Position numbers and translations under genes: made by a program
The notes under the pieces: generated by a model
Told to the model about the DNA's origin: nothing
Seen by the model: only the letters and a program-made list of their open reading frames with translations
The model's database searches: none
Assembly: GCA_033002965.1 (NCBI GenBank)
Contig: JAURVB010014715.1
Coordinates: 43,455-107,454 of the forward strand
DNA: 64,000 nucleotides
Origin: Piper betle
Taxonomy: Eukaryota; Streptophyta; Magnoliopsida; Piperales; Piperaceae
Direction of reading: 5' to 3'
Shown: positions 14,409 through 27,541 of the stretch, piece after piece
Layout of the letters: every line of letters begins with the position of its first letter
How positions within the stretch are numbered: the first letter of the stretch is position 1

Positions 14409-14760
14409 TGGTGGAACCGAATCGGGGGGAAGGTTGGGCGGGGGGACGAGGAGTGAGTGGGGAGTTCAGACTTCACATGGCGAAAAGGGGACGCCGGATT
14501 CGGACGCCATTGAAGACCTTTGAGCACATGACCGCTCTGTCAGATTTTGGGAGGTCTTTCTAGAGAGAAAGCTTGGTGGTCGGCCATGGCCGCCATGTTC
14601 TAGAGAGAGAGGTGTGAAAGAGTCGGAGTGGAAGGCTTTTTCTTTTCTTTACGGGATTCAAAGATTTGGAATTTTGGAGGGAGAAAGAGAGCGGTCCGAA
14701 AAGTTAGACGCCTCGAAGACGCTGCCTCCGCCCTTGGTTTAAAAATAATAATAATTTTTT
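14409..14760 (-). promoter_or_regulatory. Kinesin 5' UTR and proximal promoter region
   Basis: Sequence immediately upstream of the kinesin start codon remains GC-rich to about 14740 and contains purine/pyrimidine-rich tracts (for example repeated AGAGAGA near 14562 and 14604), then turns abruptly AT-rich. This is compatible with a 5' UTR and TATA-less promoter. The assignment is by position and composition only. Confidence 0.4.
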
Positions 14761-15620
14761 TGAATAATATTAGTTTGAATTTCAAATTTAAACTCTTTTC
14801 TTTTAAACGACTTTTAAGTGGAATTAGTAAAACTATGAATCTAATTAATTTATATTGTTAAAATAGATTAACAACGTAAATAATATTTCACCGTTAATTT
14901 ATTGTGAATAAAATTACATTTGTTAGTAAATCTAGTATGATTTGTGCTATTTTTTATTTTTCACGTAATAATCATGCGAAGAAGATTTATATGCTTAGGA
15001 GGTTTGTAATTTAATGAACGTACTTATAGTATTTTTTTAAGCTGAAATGTGAATCATATAAAAATTGTGTGAATACGATTCATACTTAAAAAATTCATAT
15101 CACTAATCAATTAATATAGATTTACCACCCAGATTCACAGGGCAATTGAGATTGCTCAATTCTTGGATTAACAAAAAAAATATGCACTTAAAAGTTAGTC
15201 ATAAAAACTATATTTATTACTAGTGGAAGATAATTGAAGCAGGTTTGATTAACAAAATATTGACAATATTTTGATTTAAAATGCTGGTCAAATAATTACT
15301 CAAAAATTCGTTTTGATCTAATGCTCGTCCTTTGAAACTGTACAAAATGGATTATTTGATTGGACGAGATATATAAGACAATAAATTGAACTAATCCAAA
15401 TTATAAATTTCATATGTTTATGTAATCTAATGATAATAAAAAATATTTTTCGTACTTTTTTTATTTTCATATTACATACTACTAACAAAGTGTTAAGATG
15501 TATGAGTTCAATAAATTAACTTGTATGAAAAATCAATCAATTCAAATATTAAATAATTAGTATACGATAATGGTCACAATTGACACCTCTTTATTTTTAA
15601 AATTGTAAACCTTTTTCTTA

Positions 15621-15787
15621 ATAAAAAAATCTCTTTAAGATGTAATGAGAAAAGAGACTTCAAATAGGCTACTAACAATGAATGACAATTTTTTTAATTA
15701 CATAACTCATTGAACCAAGAGAAGATAAGAGCAACTAAACAAAAAAATCTCCCTAACATGTAATGAGAAAAGAGACTTTAAAATAGG
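15621..15787. repeat. Pair of ~45-bp direct repeats
   Basis: A segment near 15625-15667 (core TGTAATGAGAAAAGAGACTT) recurs near 15743-15787 with few changes, about 117 bp downstream. It is a local duplication of unknown origin. Confidence 0.6.
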
Positions 15788-16079
15788 AACCGAATTTAAG
15801 GAAGAATCGGATTTGGCTCTTCCCAGGAGCGATGTCGTGCGCCTCCACCGTCGATCATCCCAAGAATCGACGATAGAGATGTGCAACGTCTCCATCGGTG
15901 TGGTTGCTATTGGGAGGAGCCAAAATTTTTGTTCTAAAGAACATTCAAGTCAATGTGAGCCATTACAACATACAAGCAAAAGTTGACATGCAACTAAAAA
16001 TTTGACAAGAACATAAAACTCAAACCAACCTATCTCAAGTTATATTAGCATTCATCCAAGTTACTATTTGAACCATAAC

Positions 16080-16250
16080 TTGGTAAATTTCCTACCAACC
16101 ATTTTCCTCTGGGGTGTCTATGTCCAATTTAGTATGCCCTTTGAGGGTGAGAGGACATGAATAGTTTGCCGTACTGGGGGGGGGGTGTCTATGTCCAATT
16201 TAGTATGCCCTTTGATTCGTACCCTGGTGAATTTCCTAGCAACCATCTTC
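16080..16250. repeat. Local duplication of a ~34-bp segment with flanks
   Basis: The segment starting GGGGTGTCTATGTCCAATTT at about 16111 recurs exactly for about 34 bp at about 16182. Flanking sequence related to AATTTCCTACCAACCAT occurs before the first copy and, diverged, after the second, so a unit of roughly 70-140 bp was duplicated. No coding content. Confidence 0.6.
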
Positions 16251-17439
16251 GAGACTTTACTAGGCTTTCTTTCTAACCATTGTAAGAAACTTTTGAGGGT
16301 GTGGGAACAGAATCAGTAGAATATTTGTCCAAGTCCCCATATTGGGCGGTGTCTGTCTGTGTCATGTTTTCCAATTTGTTGAACGTTACTTAAAAGTCCT
16401 ACACCATAAGCTGGTTTGATCTTGTAGTCTAAATAATACCTCCGCAACGCATCCAAGATAATAGTAATAAATGAAAAAAATGTTTGTACAAACTAATGAA
16501 ATAACTTGTCCCCCCCCTCTACAGTCTAAATAGGAAAATCTTTAGAAATTTTCTATTTCAGGAATTTGTCACTTCAATAATGTTCAATGATTATACGGAT
16601 ATCCAAAATATGAACGAGATAGATGTTTGTTGTCCCAATCATTATTAGTAATCCCAATCCCAATAAATTGAAGAAAAAGGGCTAATTTATCACAAAGGTT
16701 TTGTGGCCCTCACAAAGTGCATATAGTAATTTATTAAGAATCAAGTGGATTGAAGCGATAACATGTCATTACCTGAAATCAAAATATCTGTTAGATTTGG
16801 GTCACAATTTGTATCGATTGAATAAATCGTCGAAATCCCTAAATTCCTCAACTAAAAAACGGCATAAAAAATGAAAGGGTGCATTGGTTTAAAACATCTT
16901 AGCAAGGGATTTTTTTCTTTTCTACAAAATAAAAGCATACTCTATTTATTTGATAGGATAAATTTCCAATTCTTTTATGTTATAAAACGGAAAAAGTGTC
17001 CCTCGGGTAATAACTTAGTAAGGTCTTAATCTCCAAATCAAATAAAAACAAATAATGGGAGATTAAGGCCACGTTTAAGTTCTTACTTTTTTCATGTTTA
17101 TAATCCGGTTCACTCGTAGGTTCTCTATCTTCAAGATTGGATCACTGGCAGATCTTCGCTCCATACCAACCCTTAAATTTGTTTAACTATATAAAGCACA
17201 ATAATAAATAATATGGGGAAAAAATAATCCATCCCTTCATCTCTAATGGTTAAAAACGTATCACAATAACAAACAATAACGGATAAAAAAATAAGAAACA
17301 AGCACAAATCAAGCATTAGATCCTAATTCACCTCCCGCTTAACTAGGATGCAAGAAAATTTTGGCCTAAACACCAAACTCCAAAGCTTCTTAGAACTAAA
17401 AATATTAAAAACCACTAAATTCATTAAAATTGCAGAGGC

Positions 17440-17780
17440 ATCTTATCCGCCTCTCACGCAAACTCCCATAAGACCCTGCGCTTTTCCTGTGCGGGTACTA
17501 ACCCTCTCGCCTACCGACGCGTGGCCAAGTCCGACGTGGCGCGGTTGCTTGGAGTTTAAAACTCCCCGCGCGCTTCGGAGACCCGAAATGAGCGGGATAA
17601 AATAAAACACGCGGGCCCCACGAAAATTGTGGGCCCGCTCCGGGAGACGGTGAACTGCTACGAGACAGAAGGCTGTGGGAGCGGGTTTGTGGGGCCAAGG
17701 TGACGTCAGCCACGGTGATACCGACGGGCCCACCGGCATGCGGACCCCAATGGGTTTTCCTTTATTTTTAAAATGCACGT
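17440..17780. promoter_or_regulatory. Isolated GC-rich, promoter-like island without an adjacent gene
   Basis: About 340 bp of GC-rich sequence stands out in AT-rich surroundings. It includes a palindromic bZIP/CRE-type core TGACGTCA at about 17700, several GGGCCC/GTGGGCCC (TCP site II-like) motifs between 17613 and 17732, and CACGTGGG near 17775. Open frames on both strands here look like composition artefacts and match nothing I recognise. It could be a relic promoter, the end of a mobile element, or an unrecognised short gene. Confidence 0.3.
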
Positions 17781-18843
17781 GGGTGGCGGTTGAGGGCGGC
17801 CAAAGGGGTGTAATTTTTACGAACAACAGCTTCACTGATCATGAATTTACAGAAATGGGAAGTGTAACAATTTTTTCCGTTTCAACAGAAAAAATAAAAA
17901 CTAATCCCTCGATCTCATTGTGAATTATGTAATGGGTAAAATAGAGACAATAGATATTTTTTACTAATGTTGAGAAACCAAGGCCATCGGTTCTTATATA
18001 ATGAGATATTTTGTTTCTCAAAAAAAAAAACTTGAAAGACTTTATAAATTGGAGTTAACTTTTTTAACTAATTAAACCTGGCCAGCTCGGATCAAACTTA
18101 TTGTCACGGGATTTACTTGCAATGTACACCAAATTGACACCTATTTAAGATTTGTATTTTTTTGGGCTACTAGGATGTTATTTTACATCGTCACGATAAC
18201 CCGTAATGATATAATATGGTGTGATTGTTTGAGTCAATGAATGCTGCAAGAAGGAAACGTGATCATCAATTCATGGGCAATCGAGAACACAAATTATTAT
18301 ATTTTTCAAACATGACTTCTTATATACTCGAGATGGTAATATTTAGCTAGTGAAAATGACATTCCCGATAGCGAGGCAATTGCCTGGACCACAATAACGC
18401 TACGATTCCTCACGATGTTTGACAATAGATAAACGAAGCAGATGTGCATAAGGCCAAAAAAACATTGGGAATCAATCCCACCACTGCTTGTTGGTTGTTA
18501 ATGCAAAACTTCAATTTAATGTTAGGGGTCTTATATGATTTTACTCACTCGTTGTCTTTTACAGTTTAGGCTGGTTTTGAGTTAGTTCAATTTTTAAACC
18601 GTGAATATTAATCTTAGATAACCGCATGAGTATATAATGAATATTGAGTATACCTAATATACAAATGATAATTTCAATTTTACTATAAAAAAGTATGAGT
18701 TATCAGTATATACATGAAATATTTTTTTATTTATGTTAGACTAGGGTTTTATAGCTAAATTTAGGTCGTTGCAACGTTTAATATTCATTTGAGTTTTTTA
18801 GAGTACTTCTTTTGCATGCAACATATGAATTTTGGACTATTGA
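17781..18843. other. AT-rich intergenic DNA
   Basis: No gene, RNA or clear repeat recognised. It ends at the 5-bp target duplication of the solo LTR. Confidence 0.55.
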
Positions 18844-21800
18844 TGTAACACCCCAATCCGGTTTACACTCAACCCGGACCAGAACGGTTACAAAAGATCG
18901 AATTACTCGTAAACCGATTAAGTTGGCTGACCCAAAACCTAAACAGCTACGACATAACCCTCTCGACGTCTCAAGATGGAGCATGCCGCTAATGCGCAAA
19001 CAATATATGAATGAAATGCAAAACCCTAACAGGATACTACGTGAATGTCATAATAATCACCGCACCAAAATAATTAAAATAGCAACAAATTTCATAAAAC
19101 CTGGAATAAAACGGACAAAACCTCCCCTAAAAGTGCAATAAGGGGACGACCTGTTAAAATACGACACAATATCGTATATATATAAAACAATAATTTATAT
19201 CGTATTAGACTTCAAATCATCCACACATACTGTAATTGGGTCTAACCCACCTGCAATCTCATACTCAGCTCATTTGATTCCTTTTCATTTCAGCACAGCA
19301 CATCATTAGAGCTTTTCTCAAACGATTTTCACATATTTCTAAAATAAGGCATACAAACCTCACAAACACATGCATAAATACCAATATGTAAATCTACAAC
19401 AAAAGCCAATCACATCACATCTTACGCAAAAGTCGGCGCGGCACCAGGTATGTGTGTGCAGTGCAAGTGCTACTCCTTCGTTGAGGCCGGTATACACCAA
19501 TAATCATCCTCACCTACATATAGTAGAAAAACGTCAGCAACGGGTGTCACTGGTCCGGAAATAACTAATTTCAAACTGGAACATGATAGCAAACTCTCAT
19601 GGAAAGCAAACCATCATATATATCTTCCTCAAGAACTCTCATAAGGGCAACTACAGAGGAGCCATCGAGCAGCTGACTCAACAACATCCCAATCTATCTG
19701 GTACTGTGCCGCTCACGACACTTCTTTTCAGTACTTCACGTAAAAATTTTATCCTAAGCCCTCTCCGAACTTCCATATTACTCCTGGCCTTGAGCACGTA
19801 GACCGAGCACTCTCAGGCAGTCGCCTTTAGTACCCTTTGAACCACAAGTCTGGACATGCACTGTACTAAACAGTACCCGTAAACCTCCACGTCCTCCGGG
19901 TGTGAGGAACTCAAACGCGGAGTTGTCAGGATCCCTCGGGAATGGAACAATCCGCTGGCACTAATTCAGAGCCCGCTTTGACTGGCACGGCATCCGCTCA
20001 TGGTACGTGCAGTCGACTCATCTTTTCTTGTCTCACTGAAAACTCAATAAAACTATTTATAGGGTTGGGTCGGGATTTATTATAATAGGCCCGAAGGCAA
20101 CTTGAGGTGGATCTTATTTTCGAAAACAAACTCGAGGGATCTCATCCTCGAGGGTTATTAATTCTGAAAAACATCGACCAGGTGACCCGTGTTAGGTGGG
20201 GTCCAATAAATCATCCACCTGACACATCCTATAATCAATAAATCAAATCACTGATAGAATAGAGCGATAAAACCTGAGAAGCATGTCCTAACGGACTTGT
20301 CAGAAGCTCCAAGCGCAGTCTCCTGCCTAGACGGTGAGCTCTTCCAACGAACCTACATGAACATAACTATTTACTAACGCTCATACATATATGATGCACG
20401 CCTATATAACTAATATATCCACATGCATACAATCATCTAATCAAACATGACAATCATCTTGACAATTACCCTACATCTCTAATTGTCAAGCAAGTTAATA
20501 ATTTTATTATTTCATATGTTACCTATTACCTAGCACTTTTAATTCCAATTTCAAAGCATACCTATTCTAATTAGGTGATAATGGTTTAATCAATTTAATC
20601 TGTTTAACTTAATGCTAGCATGCAAAACCTAATTCATACAAATTCATAAATTAACTAGTTAACAACCATTTAATTAATTATTCAATGGTTTACTAACAAT
20701 TTCATTAGTAAGCATTCACATCATACAACACAATTTACGCTAATCATCACATGTTTATCATAATCACAATTAATTAAACTAAAATCATGAAGTTAATACA
20801 ATTAATTCTAATATGCTACCATGACCACAACATGTATGTAATAATTCTAAAAAGAGAAGGAAGAACCACCTCGCGATCGGCGCTGAAATCGGTGCCGATG
20901 GACGAAGGCGGTGAAGGTGAGTCGGCAGTTTTTCGGCGACTGTGCCGGCGGTTTTCCGGTAGCTCCAGTAGTTTTCCGGTGACTGCTCCGGCGAGGCAAT
21001 CAGAGGTAGGGGTTAACACCGTCTCGGTGAGCTGAACCCAATGGTGGTGATGACGAGGGCAGCCGCGGCGGCGATGGCCACCAACGGCGGCGTCGAGTGC
21101 AGTCGGGGCAGTCGGCCGCTCCAATCAGACCCACGGCCGGCCTCGACGGCGGCTCTAGCAGGGGGAAAGGTAGGGGAGGTCAAGGGGAGAAGCTCCGACG
21201 TCATGGCGGCGGCGGAATCGCGTCGGGAACGGCAGGAAATCGAGGGCGATTTCCGGCGTCGTGACGGCTGGACGGTGGCTGGGCGTGGTCGAGGCGGCAA
21301 GGCGACGGCACAGCCGGGCTGGGCGGCGTCGACCGGCGGCGAGGTGGCGTCGACAGCGGTGGCAAAATCTCAGGGGCGGCGGCGGTGAAAACACGGGTGG
21401 GGGAGGAAGATGAGAAGTATAGGGGGTGGCAAAGTTGTAAATAAGACTTGACTCAACACCGGCTCGAGTCAAGAATGATAACGGACTAGGAATAAATTCT
21501 AGAAAAATTGGATAAAATCCCATAAAATCAAATAAAACACCACAACATCCAAATGACATGACATATAACTAATAACCCACCAGAATACCACCTAACGCGT
21601 TCTAATGCGTTATTCGGCCTAAACTATTTCTACGGTCACAACATGAAAAAAATAAAATAAAATCATCAACTGTATACTCTCATATCTACTAATAACTCAG
21701 TCTGCTGATGCGTATCTGACGCTATCATCGATACTTGGGTATACATGAACCCTCATAGCACGTGCACACGGTCGGCCTCGGCCCCATACACGTGTTCTGA

Positions 21801-21883
21801 AAGCTGAACCGACTCGAACCACGGTCAAACCGACCGGCTAACGACTATAAAACTCTGACTCGAGTCGTGGGTTTTACAATTGA
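18839..21883. mobile_element. Solo LTR of an LTR retrotransposon with 5-bp target duplication
   Basis: A 3.0-kb segment begins TGTAACACCCC at 18844 and ends GGGTTTTACA at 21878, giving canonical TG...CA ends and a short terminal inverted repeat. It is flanked by the identical 5-mer ATTGA at 18839-18843 and 21879-21883, the target site duplication expected for retrotransposon integration. No gag, protease, reverse transcriptase or integrase motif is present, so it reads as a solo LTR left by LTR-LTR recombination. The TGTAACACCCC start resembles Ty3/gypsy-type LTRs (family knowledge). A GC-rich internal block at about 20860-21400 yields open frames on both strands that match nothing known to me. 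Confidence 0.78.
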
Positions 21884-22040
21884 ATTGTTCATGTGAGCCC
21901 AGTTTGATTTGAGTCTCAAATCTTCGTCTAATTAAGTTTAGGATTTTGAGGCTCACTTAGTTTTCTTGTCTCGATTTCTATTCATAGAGTTACTTTTAGG
22001 CATCGAGTAAGTTTCAACTTTTGTCGGCATTGATCCGAAC

Positions 22041-24570
22041 TGTGACACCTTGAATCCGGCTCGCTCCTGAACCGAACTGGAATGTCACGGATCTCAAGTG
22101 GATCTACTCTTGGCGTTTTAAGATAGAAGATGTCAATCGTTATGTATGGATAAATATACAAAACCCTAACATGCCACTATATAGATGATATGATAACTAG
22201 TTTATAATAAAAATAAGGACGATAAAATCGATAAGAATTCCAGAAATAAACAGACAGAGTCTCCCTGAAAGTGCAATTAGGGGTCACCCTATTAAATCAA
22301 GATGTATAAATATATAAAACCATCAACATCCATTACACAATATTTTTTACATAAATATTTAATTCAATCACATCAAAATATTCTAGATTTTTGAGTCTCG
22401 ACGTACTTGTTCATTCTATTCATATTTCCACCTTTTATCTTTCTGTTTTCATAGTAATATATATTTCAGATCCTGTTGTCACTATCCCGTTTCTATATAC
22501 TAAAAATCTTGATCATATCATCTTTATATTATGTAATTTCATCACAAGTATTTCATTTTCATAATGACAAAACAAAACAACCATTCGGTCGACGGGCGTG
22601 CGTGTGTGTGCAAGGTAGGTCACTGCTCATTTGTCCAAGCCGTGTCTAATATTTAATCTTCACCTACATATATATAAAAGAAACATTAGTAATGAGTGCT
22701 ACTAGTCTAAAAATATAATTACATAACAAACTGGTAAATGAGACTTGACTCTCATTTTGAATAAAAACCTCTATATACTTCTTGTGAACACTCCTAAGAG
22801 CATATACTAAGGAGCCACTGGGCTGCAGACCTGATAGCGTCCCGAATTGATTGGCCTGATGCTTCTCTCGATATTTTTCTCATTTTCCTAGTCCCTTGGT
22901 ACTACCAGTATATCCTAAGCCTTCTCATTTCCTTCATAATTCTCCTAGCCTTAAGTACAAAAGCCGATTACTCTCAAACAATAGCCTTTAGTACCATTTG
23001 AACCACAAGTTAAGACATACGTTGTACTAAACAATACTAGTAAACCTCCACGTTTCTCAAAGTGTGAGGAACTCAAAACGTGAGTTATTAGGATCCCTTG
23101 GGAATGGAACAAACCGCTCACTAATCCAAAGCCAGCTTTGACTAACACGTGCACACGCTCATGGTACGTGCGAGTCAATTTTTCTCATCTCTCGTCTCAC
23201 TAAAATACGATAAAACTATATATAATTATGGGAAAGAATTTATATAATATGCCCAAAGGCAAATTGTGGTGGATCTTATTTTCAAAATTAAACTTGAGAG
23301 ATCTTATCCTTGAGGGTTATTAATCTAGAAAACGGGTTTATCAAATGGCCTAGGTTAAGTGGGATCCTGTAAAACGCCACTTAACCTATCCTGCAAGTGA
23401 TAAAATAAATATATAATAGAATAGAGCGTAAAACGTGGAACAAATCCTAAATGGACATGGTAAAAGCTCCGAGCGTGTCTTCGCACTTAGGCGGTGAGCT
23501 CCTACTCCTTACCTACACATCAAATCTAGAAGCTAACTCTCATTCATGATTCATTCACACATCGTATAGCATATACATCAATTATACTCAATCTCAATCA
23601 ATATAAGATTTCCTATGCTCTGTTGCATTAGATTACAATAATTACTTAGTTTACTTAATTAATTTCTTAACATTCATTTTAATACAATTCAATCAAGTAA
23701 ATTCATATTTTTATTACAATAAAAATATATAACATATTAATTCATTAATCCTAGCATATTGTGCTAATAATGATCACGTTTAATAAATTAAGTCTGAGTT
23801 GATTATACATCTCGTCATCGGCAATAATGATCGACGGTAATCGACAACTGGTTAGGGTTTGGATGCATGCCTCAGAGCTCGAATTTGGCGCTCAGCAACA
23901 TCCAAAGTTTGATTGGGTTAGACTTGATGAGTTTGGTGGAAGATTAAGCGAATTCCAATGAATCTGGTTTTTCGGCAGTTTTCGGTGGCTTACCGGCAAT
24001 TTTCTAACGACTGTTGCTAGCGGCAACTAACCAGCAGAATGGTGGTGGTATGGGGTATCATTGGCACCGGTTCAGCAAGACCGACATGTCTATGATGTTG
24101 GCAGAGGCGGCGGCTCGCCGAAAAATGGCTAAACAGGGCGGTCGACAATGGGGTGAAGGGATCTGGCCAAGATGGGCAGCATTGGGCTGCACTCCGGCTG
24201 GGGAAGGTAGTGGGAGGATCGGAGACGTTGAGACAGTGATGGGAGCGTAGCGCGAAGGCTCAACTCCCTTGCATCGTGGAGGCCGGGTGACCACCGAAGG
24301 TGCTCGAGGTGGCATGACAATAGTACTGCAGGGCTCAGAGGTGGAGGAGCGCCGCAGGTGGTGTCGAGCTTTTGGGGGGAGGAGAAGGTGTTAGGAGAAG
24401 ATGGGTGGCAATTTCATGAATAAAACTTGACTCAACTCCTAATCGAGTAAAAAACAATAACTAATTCGTAATAAATCCTAAAAAATCCAAAAAAGGGAAA
24501 ATCACATAAAATATAATACAGGCCATAACATCACTATGACATGCTCTATAACTAATAACCCACCCAAACT
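22041..24570. mobile_element. Second, diverged and 3'-truncated copy of the same LTR
   Basis: Begins TGTGACACCTTGAATCCGG at 22041, matching the start of the LTR at 18844, and stays colinear with it: shared blocks include the segment around CAAAACCCTAAC, the AAAGTGCAAT-AGGGG block, TTGAACCACAAGT, AAACCTCCACG, GTGAGGAACTCAAA, GGGAATGGAACAA and CTCATGGTACGTGC, and finally ACTAATAACCCACC near 24550. Homology stops near 24566, about 300 bp before the LTR end expected from the first copy. Only 157 bp separate it from the first copy, in the same orientation. No matching target duplication is seen. Divergence is clearly higher than expected for a recent pair of LTRs of one element. Confidence 0.65.
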
Positions 24571-26806
24571 TTCGTGATTAATAATCCTCGTAGATGAGAT
24601 CCATCATGTTTTTTTCAAACTTAGCTCTACCTCACATCGCCTTTGAGTGTACTTATATGATTTCTTTCTTAACCCTAAATATAGTTTTTATTCAGTTTTT
24701 AGTGAGATTAAAGGTGGTGAATTTGTCCTCGCATATACCATGAGTGTGCGCATATGCTTGTCGATTAGTGAGAGGGCGGTTCTATTTCCGAGGGATTATG
24801 ACATCTCTACATCTTGAGCTTCCTGATACCCAAAAAGCCATGTGATGTGTAAATTATAACGCAAGTACACGTGCCGAATCAAGTAATGAAAGTGATAACA
24901 AAGTATCGTCCCACGAGGAATTAGTAGTAAAAATTCTCAATTACCAAAACTAATTTAATTAATTATAATTAAATGAAAACAAATTCAAAGAGTGATTTAA
25001 TTATGAATTAAAGCTAAACTAATCTAAAATGCAATATTTAAATCAAATATTAACTTTAGGATGACAAACCTAGGATTTTCAATTTCACCTAGTACTCTAT
25101 ATGATTAAAATTATAACTTATATCTACAAATTGCACATTTGGATCATTAACCACGACAATTAATTATTTGTGACATTTCTCGATTCACCATAATTTATCA
25201 TTCGCACTCAACTCCTATATCTCTATAAAATTATGTATGCAAAATAATACTTTACGTTCTGCCCTTAACAGTTACCCAATACATATGAATATATCCCTAT
25301 CTCATATGTAAATTGTCTAAAAAGACGAACAAATACTATTTTATTGAATGACAAATTTAATCTTTATATCTCTAAATAAGATCAAATCTCTAGATCTAAC
25401 AATAGGTGGTCAGTCTAATAATAGCATTAAGAACATAATAAAATAGATGATCCAACATCATAATCACATAAATAAAAATTACTAACCTTTATTAATTCAT
25501 TCACTAGGTGTCATTGAAAGTCCTACAAAAGAATTTAGTCCATAGAAAATTGAAATAAAAATCACTCGAAATATAACAAAAACTCAATATAAAATGTAAA
25601 GAATAATAACTCTTTTACAGAGTTATCAGCACGGACTTGTGACATCAAAGGGTACTGAACGTAATTACTTAAGAGTACTCACCCATTGTTTTTTCCTAAG
25701 AGTGAAACTAGCTATTACCAAGTGAGGCATTTGCCAAAAGTAACACATCACTAGTTCACTTCGGGATGCTATCGAGTTTGCAACTTGATAGGTCCTCAGT
25801 AAATGCCCTTTGTGTTTTCACATGGAGATAATATATGTGGTTTTTCTTTCCTCGTGAAAATCAATTTTTACTTGCCCGTTTATATTAGTTATTTTTTAAA
25901 CCAATGATATTCGCCGCTGACATTTTTCTTTATTAATACATAGGCTTTGTGTGCATTGGGTCGACTTTGGTGGAAATATTTTTTCTATCCTTGATGTATT
26001 TTCATCTATATGTAGTTATGTCGTCCATTCTTGGGACGCGAAAAAGGTTATTTTGATTTATTTATCATTTAAGTCTTAAAGATTAATTGATTTAAACAGA
26101 ACTCGATTCGATGATAACAGTTCTTAGGTAAACCAGAATCAAAGGGTGTTACAGTTTATCATGTTTTCCATCTTAATTAACGGGTCAAGTAATATCTACT
26201 AATTAATCTCTTTACCCACTCATCAAAATATTGGTCCATGTCCTTTACATTCACATCTCTAATCAAATCACTCATATATAATAATCTCTCAAAAAAATGC
26301 ATATATTTATTTTTGAAACCTTAAACATATATACATAGTCGAATAGGGATAAACTACACATACTATGGCTTGTCGTCTTTATAGTAATCGTGGGCCCTGC
26401 TTGTGGGCCCTATGTGTTTATACTTCTCTTTGTGGACCCGGTCGTTTATATTCATTAAACAAATCAGGTACTTGCTAAATGACTGATTCTGAAACTAATT
26501 GTTCACCAAACCATGTCTAATTGAACCAACTCCGAATGTCATACTCATCTCGGTGTTGTTAAAATCGTCGTGGCGGGTTTGGTAATGCCTCACCTTTATC
26601 TCTCCACTTTTCCCCTCAACCCTCCTCATAAGTTAGTTATTATGATTTCAATATAAATAAAAAATACATAAGTTTACGGGTTCAATTTAAAAATTGTTAT
26701 TATGGATTAAATCATAAGAAATTTTTTAAGTCAAAAATGAATATTTGTGAACAACGTTAATATCATTTGAAAATGAGTACTAACGGTAGAATCAAACTTT
26801 TGATTG

Positions 26807-27541
26807 ATCTGGGTGCTTGGGATCCTATGGACCAAAATTTGGTTCTAAGGCAATTATCATTAAATCCAAACTAAACCTTGATCTAGGCTAAGACGTCCTG
26901 ATTTTGGTGCACCAAAGAGCTAGATCGGAAATGTCATGATCGAGTCGAATTATGTCTAAAGTAATTAGTCTATAAAATTTGATAAATAATATAGATCAAA
27001 ATAATTCGTTTAACATTAAGATAATGGAAGATATTGCTAAATATGCTTAAAAAATACTTCATATATAAGTAAAAGTTTAAAAGAAAACAACTTCGTTAAA
27101 CTCAAGTGGATGTAGTATTTATTTATCCTCCCACCAAAGCCAACTTAGAAATGAGATACCTTAAAAATTTCAAACAGATACTAAACACTGCAATAGCCTA
27201 AATCTAGGCTTATAATCCTGGCTAACCCATAAAAATTATTTATATACCTCGTATATACAATGATAACTCATGTTTTGTTATAGCCAATTTCAATCTATCC
27301 TCTGTATATCAAATAGACTCAGCCACAATAATATATGCATACGGCCACGTGAGCCTCATACTCATGATCAGAAATTTAGTCTAGCTTTAATTCGATCAAA
27401 CTAACTCAAAATTAACCCGAACTTGGCAAAATTACATGCGGGTAAAATTCTAACCCGATGCCGGGTTTTACACGTGCACTTGGGATCCTATGGATGAAGA
27501 CATGGTTTTAAGGCAATTGTCATTAAATCCAAAGTAAACCC
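26807..27541. repeat. ~68-bp direct repeat flanking an LTR-like segment
   Basis: A 68-bp segment starting GTGCTTGGGATCCTATGGA at about 26809 recurs at about 27474 with roughly ten differences. Between them, sequence from TGTCATGATCGAG (26932) to CCGGGTTTTACA (27472) has TG...CA ends, and its 3' end equals that of the solo LTR at 21878. No target duplication was found, so it is best read as an old LTR fragment and associated duplication. Confidence 0.4.

Larger units (their letters stand above)
14761..17439. other. AT-rich intergenic DNA with short local duplications
   Basis: No gene found. It contains two pairs of local direct repeats, listed separately, and a run of ten G at about 16176-16185. 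Remaining sequence is low-complexity AT-rich DNA. Confidence 0.55.

Noticed and set aside
13808..14563. Long plus-strand open frames opposite kinesin exons 1-2
   Set aside because: They are antisense shadows of a GC-rich exon; the minus strand has clear kinesin homology with matching splice phases.
17443..17835. 130-codon minus-strand open frame in the GC island
   Set aside because: No domain, and composition alone explains it; overlapping frames are also open.
21013..21559. Open frames rich in Ala/Gly/Arg inside the solo LTR
   Set aside because: No gag or other domain; a GC-rich LTR interior explains them.
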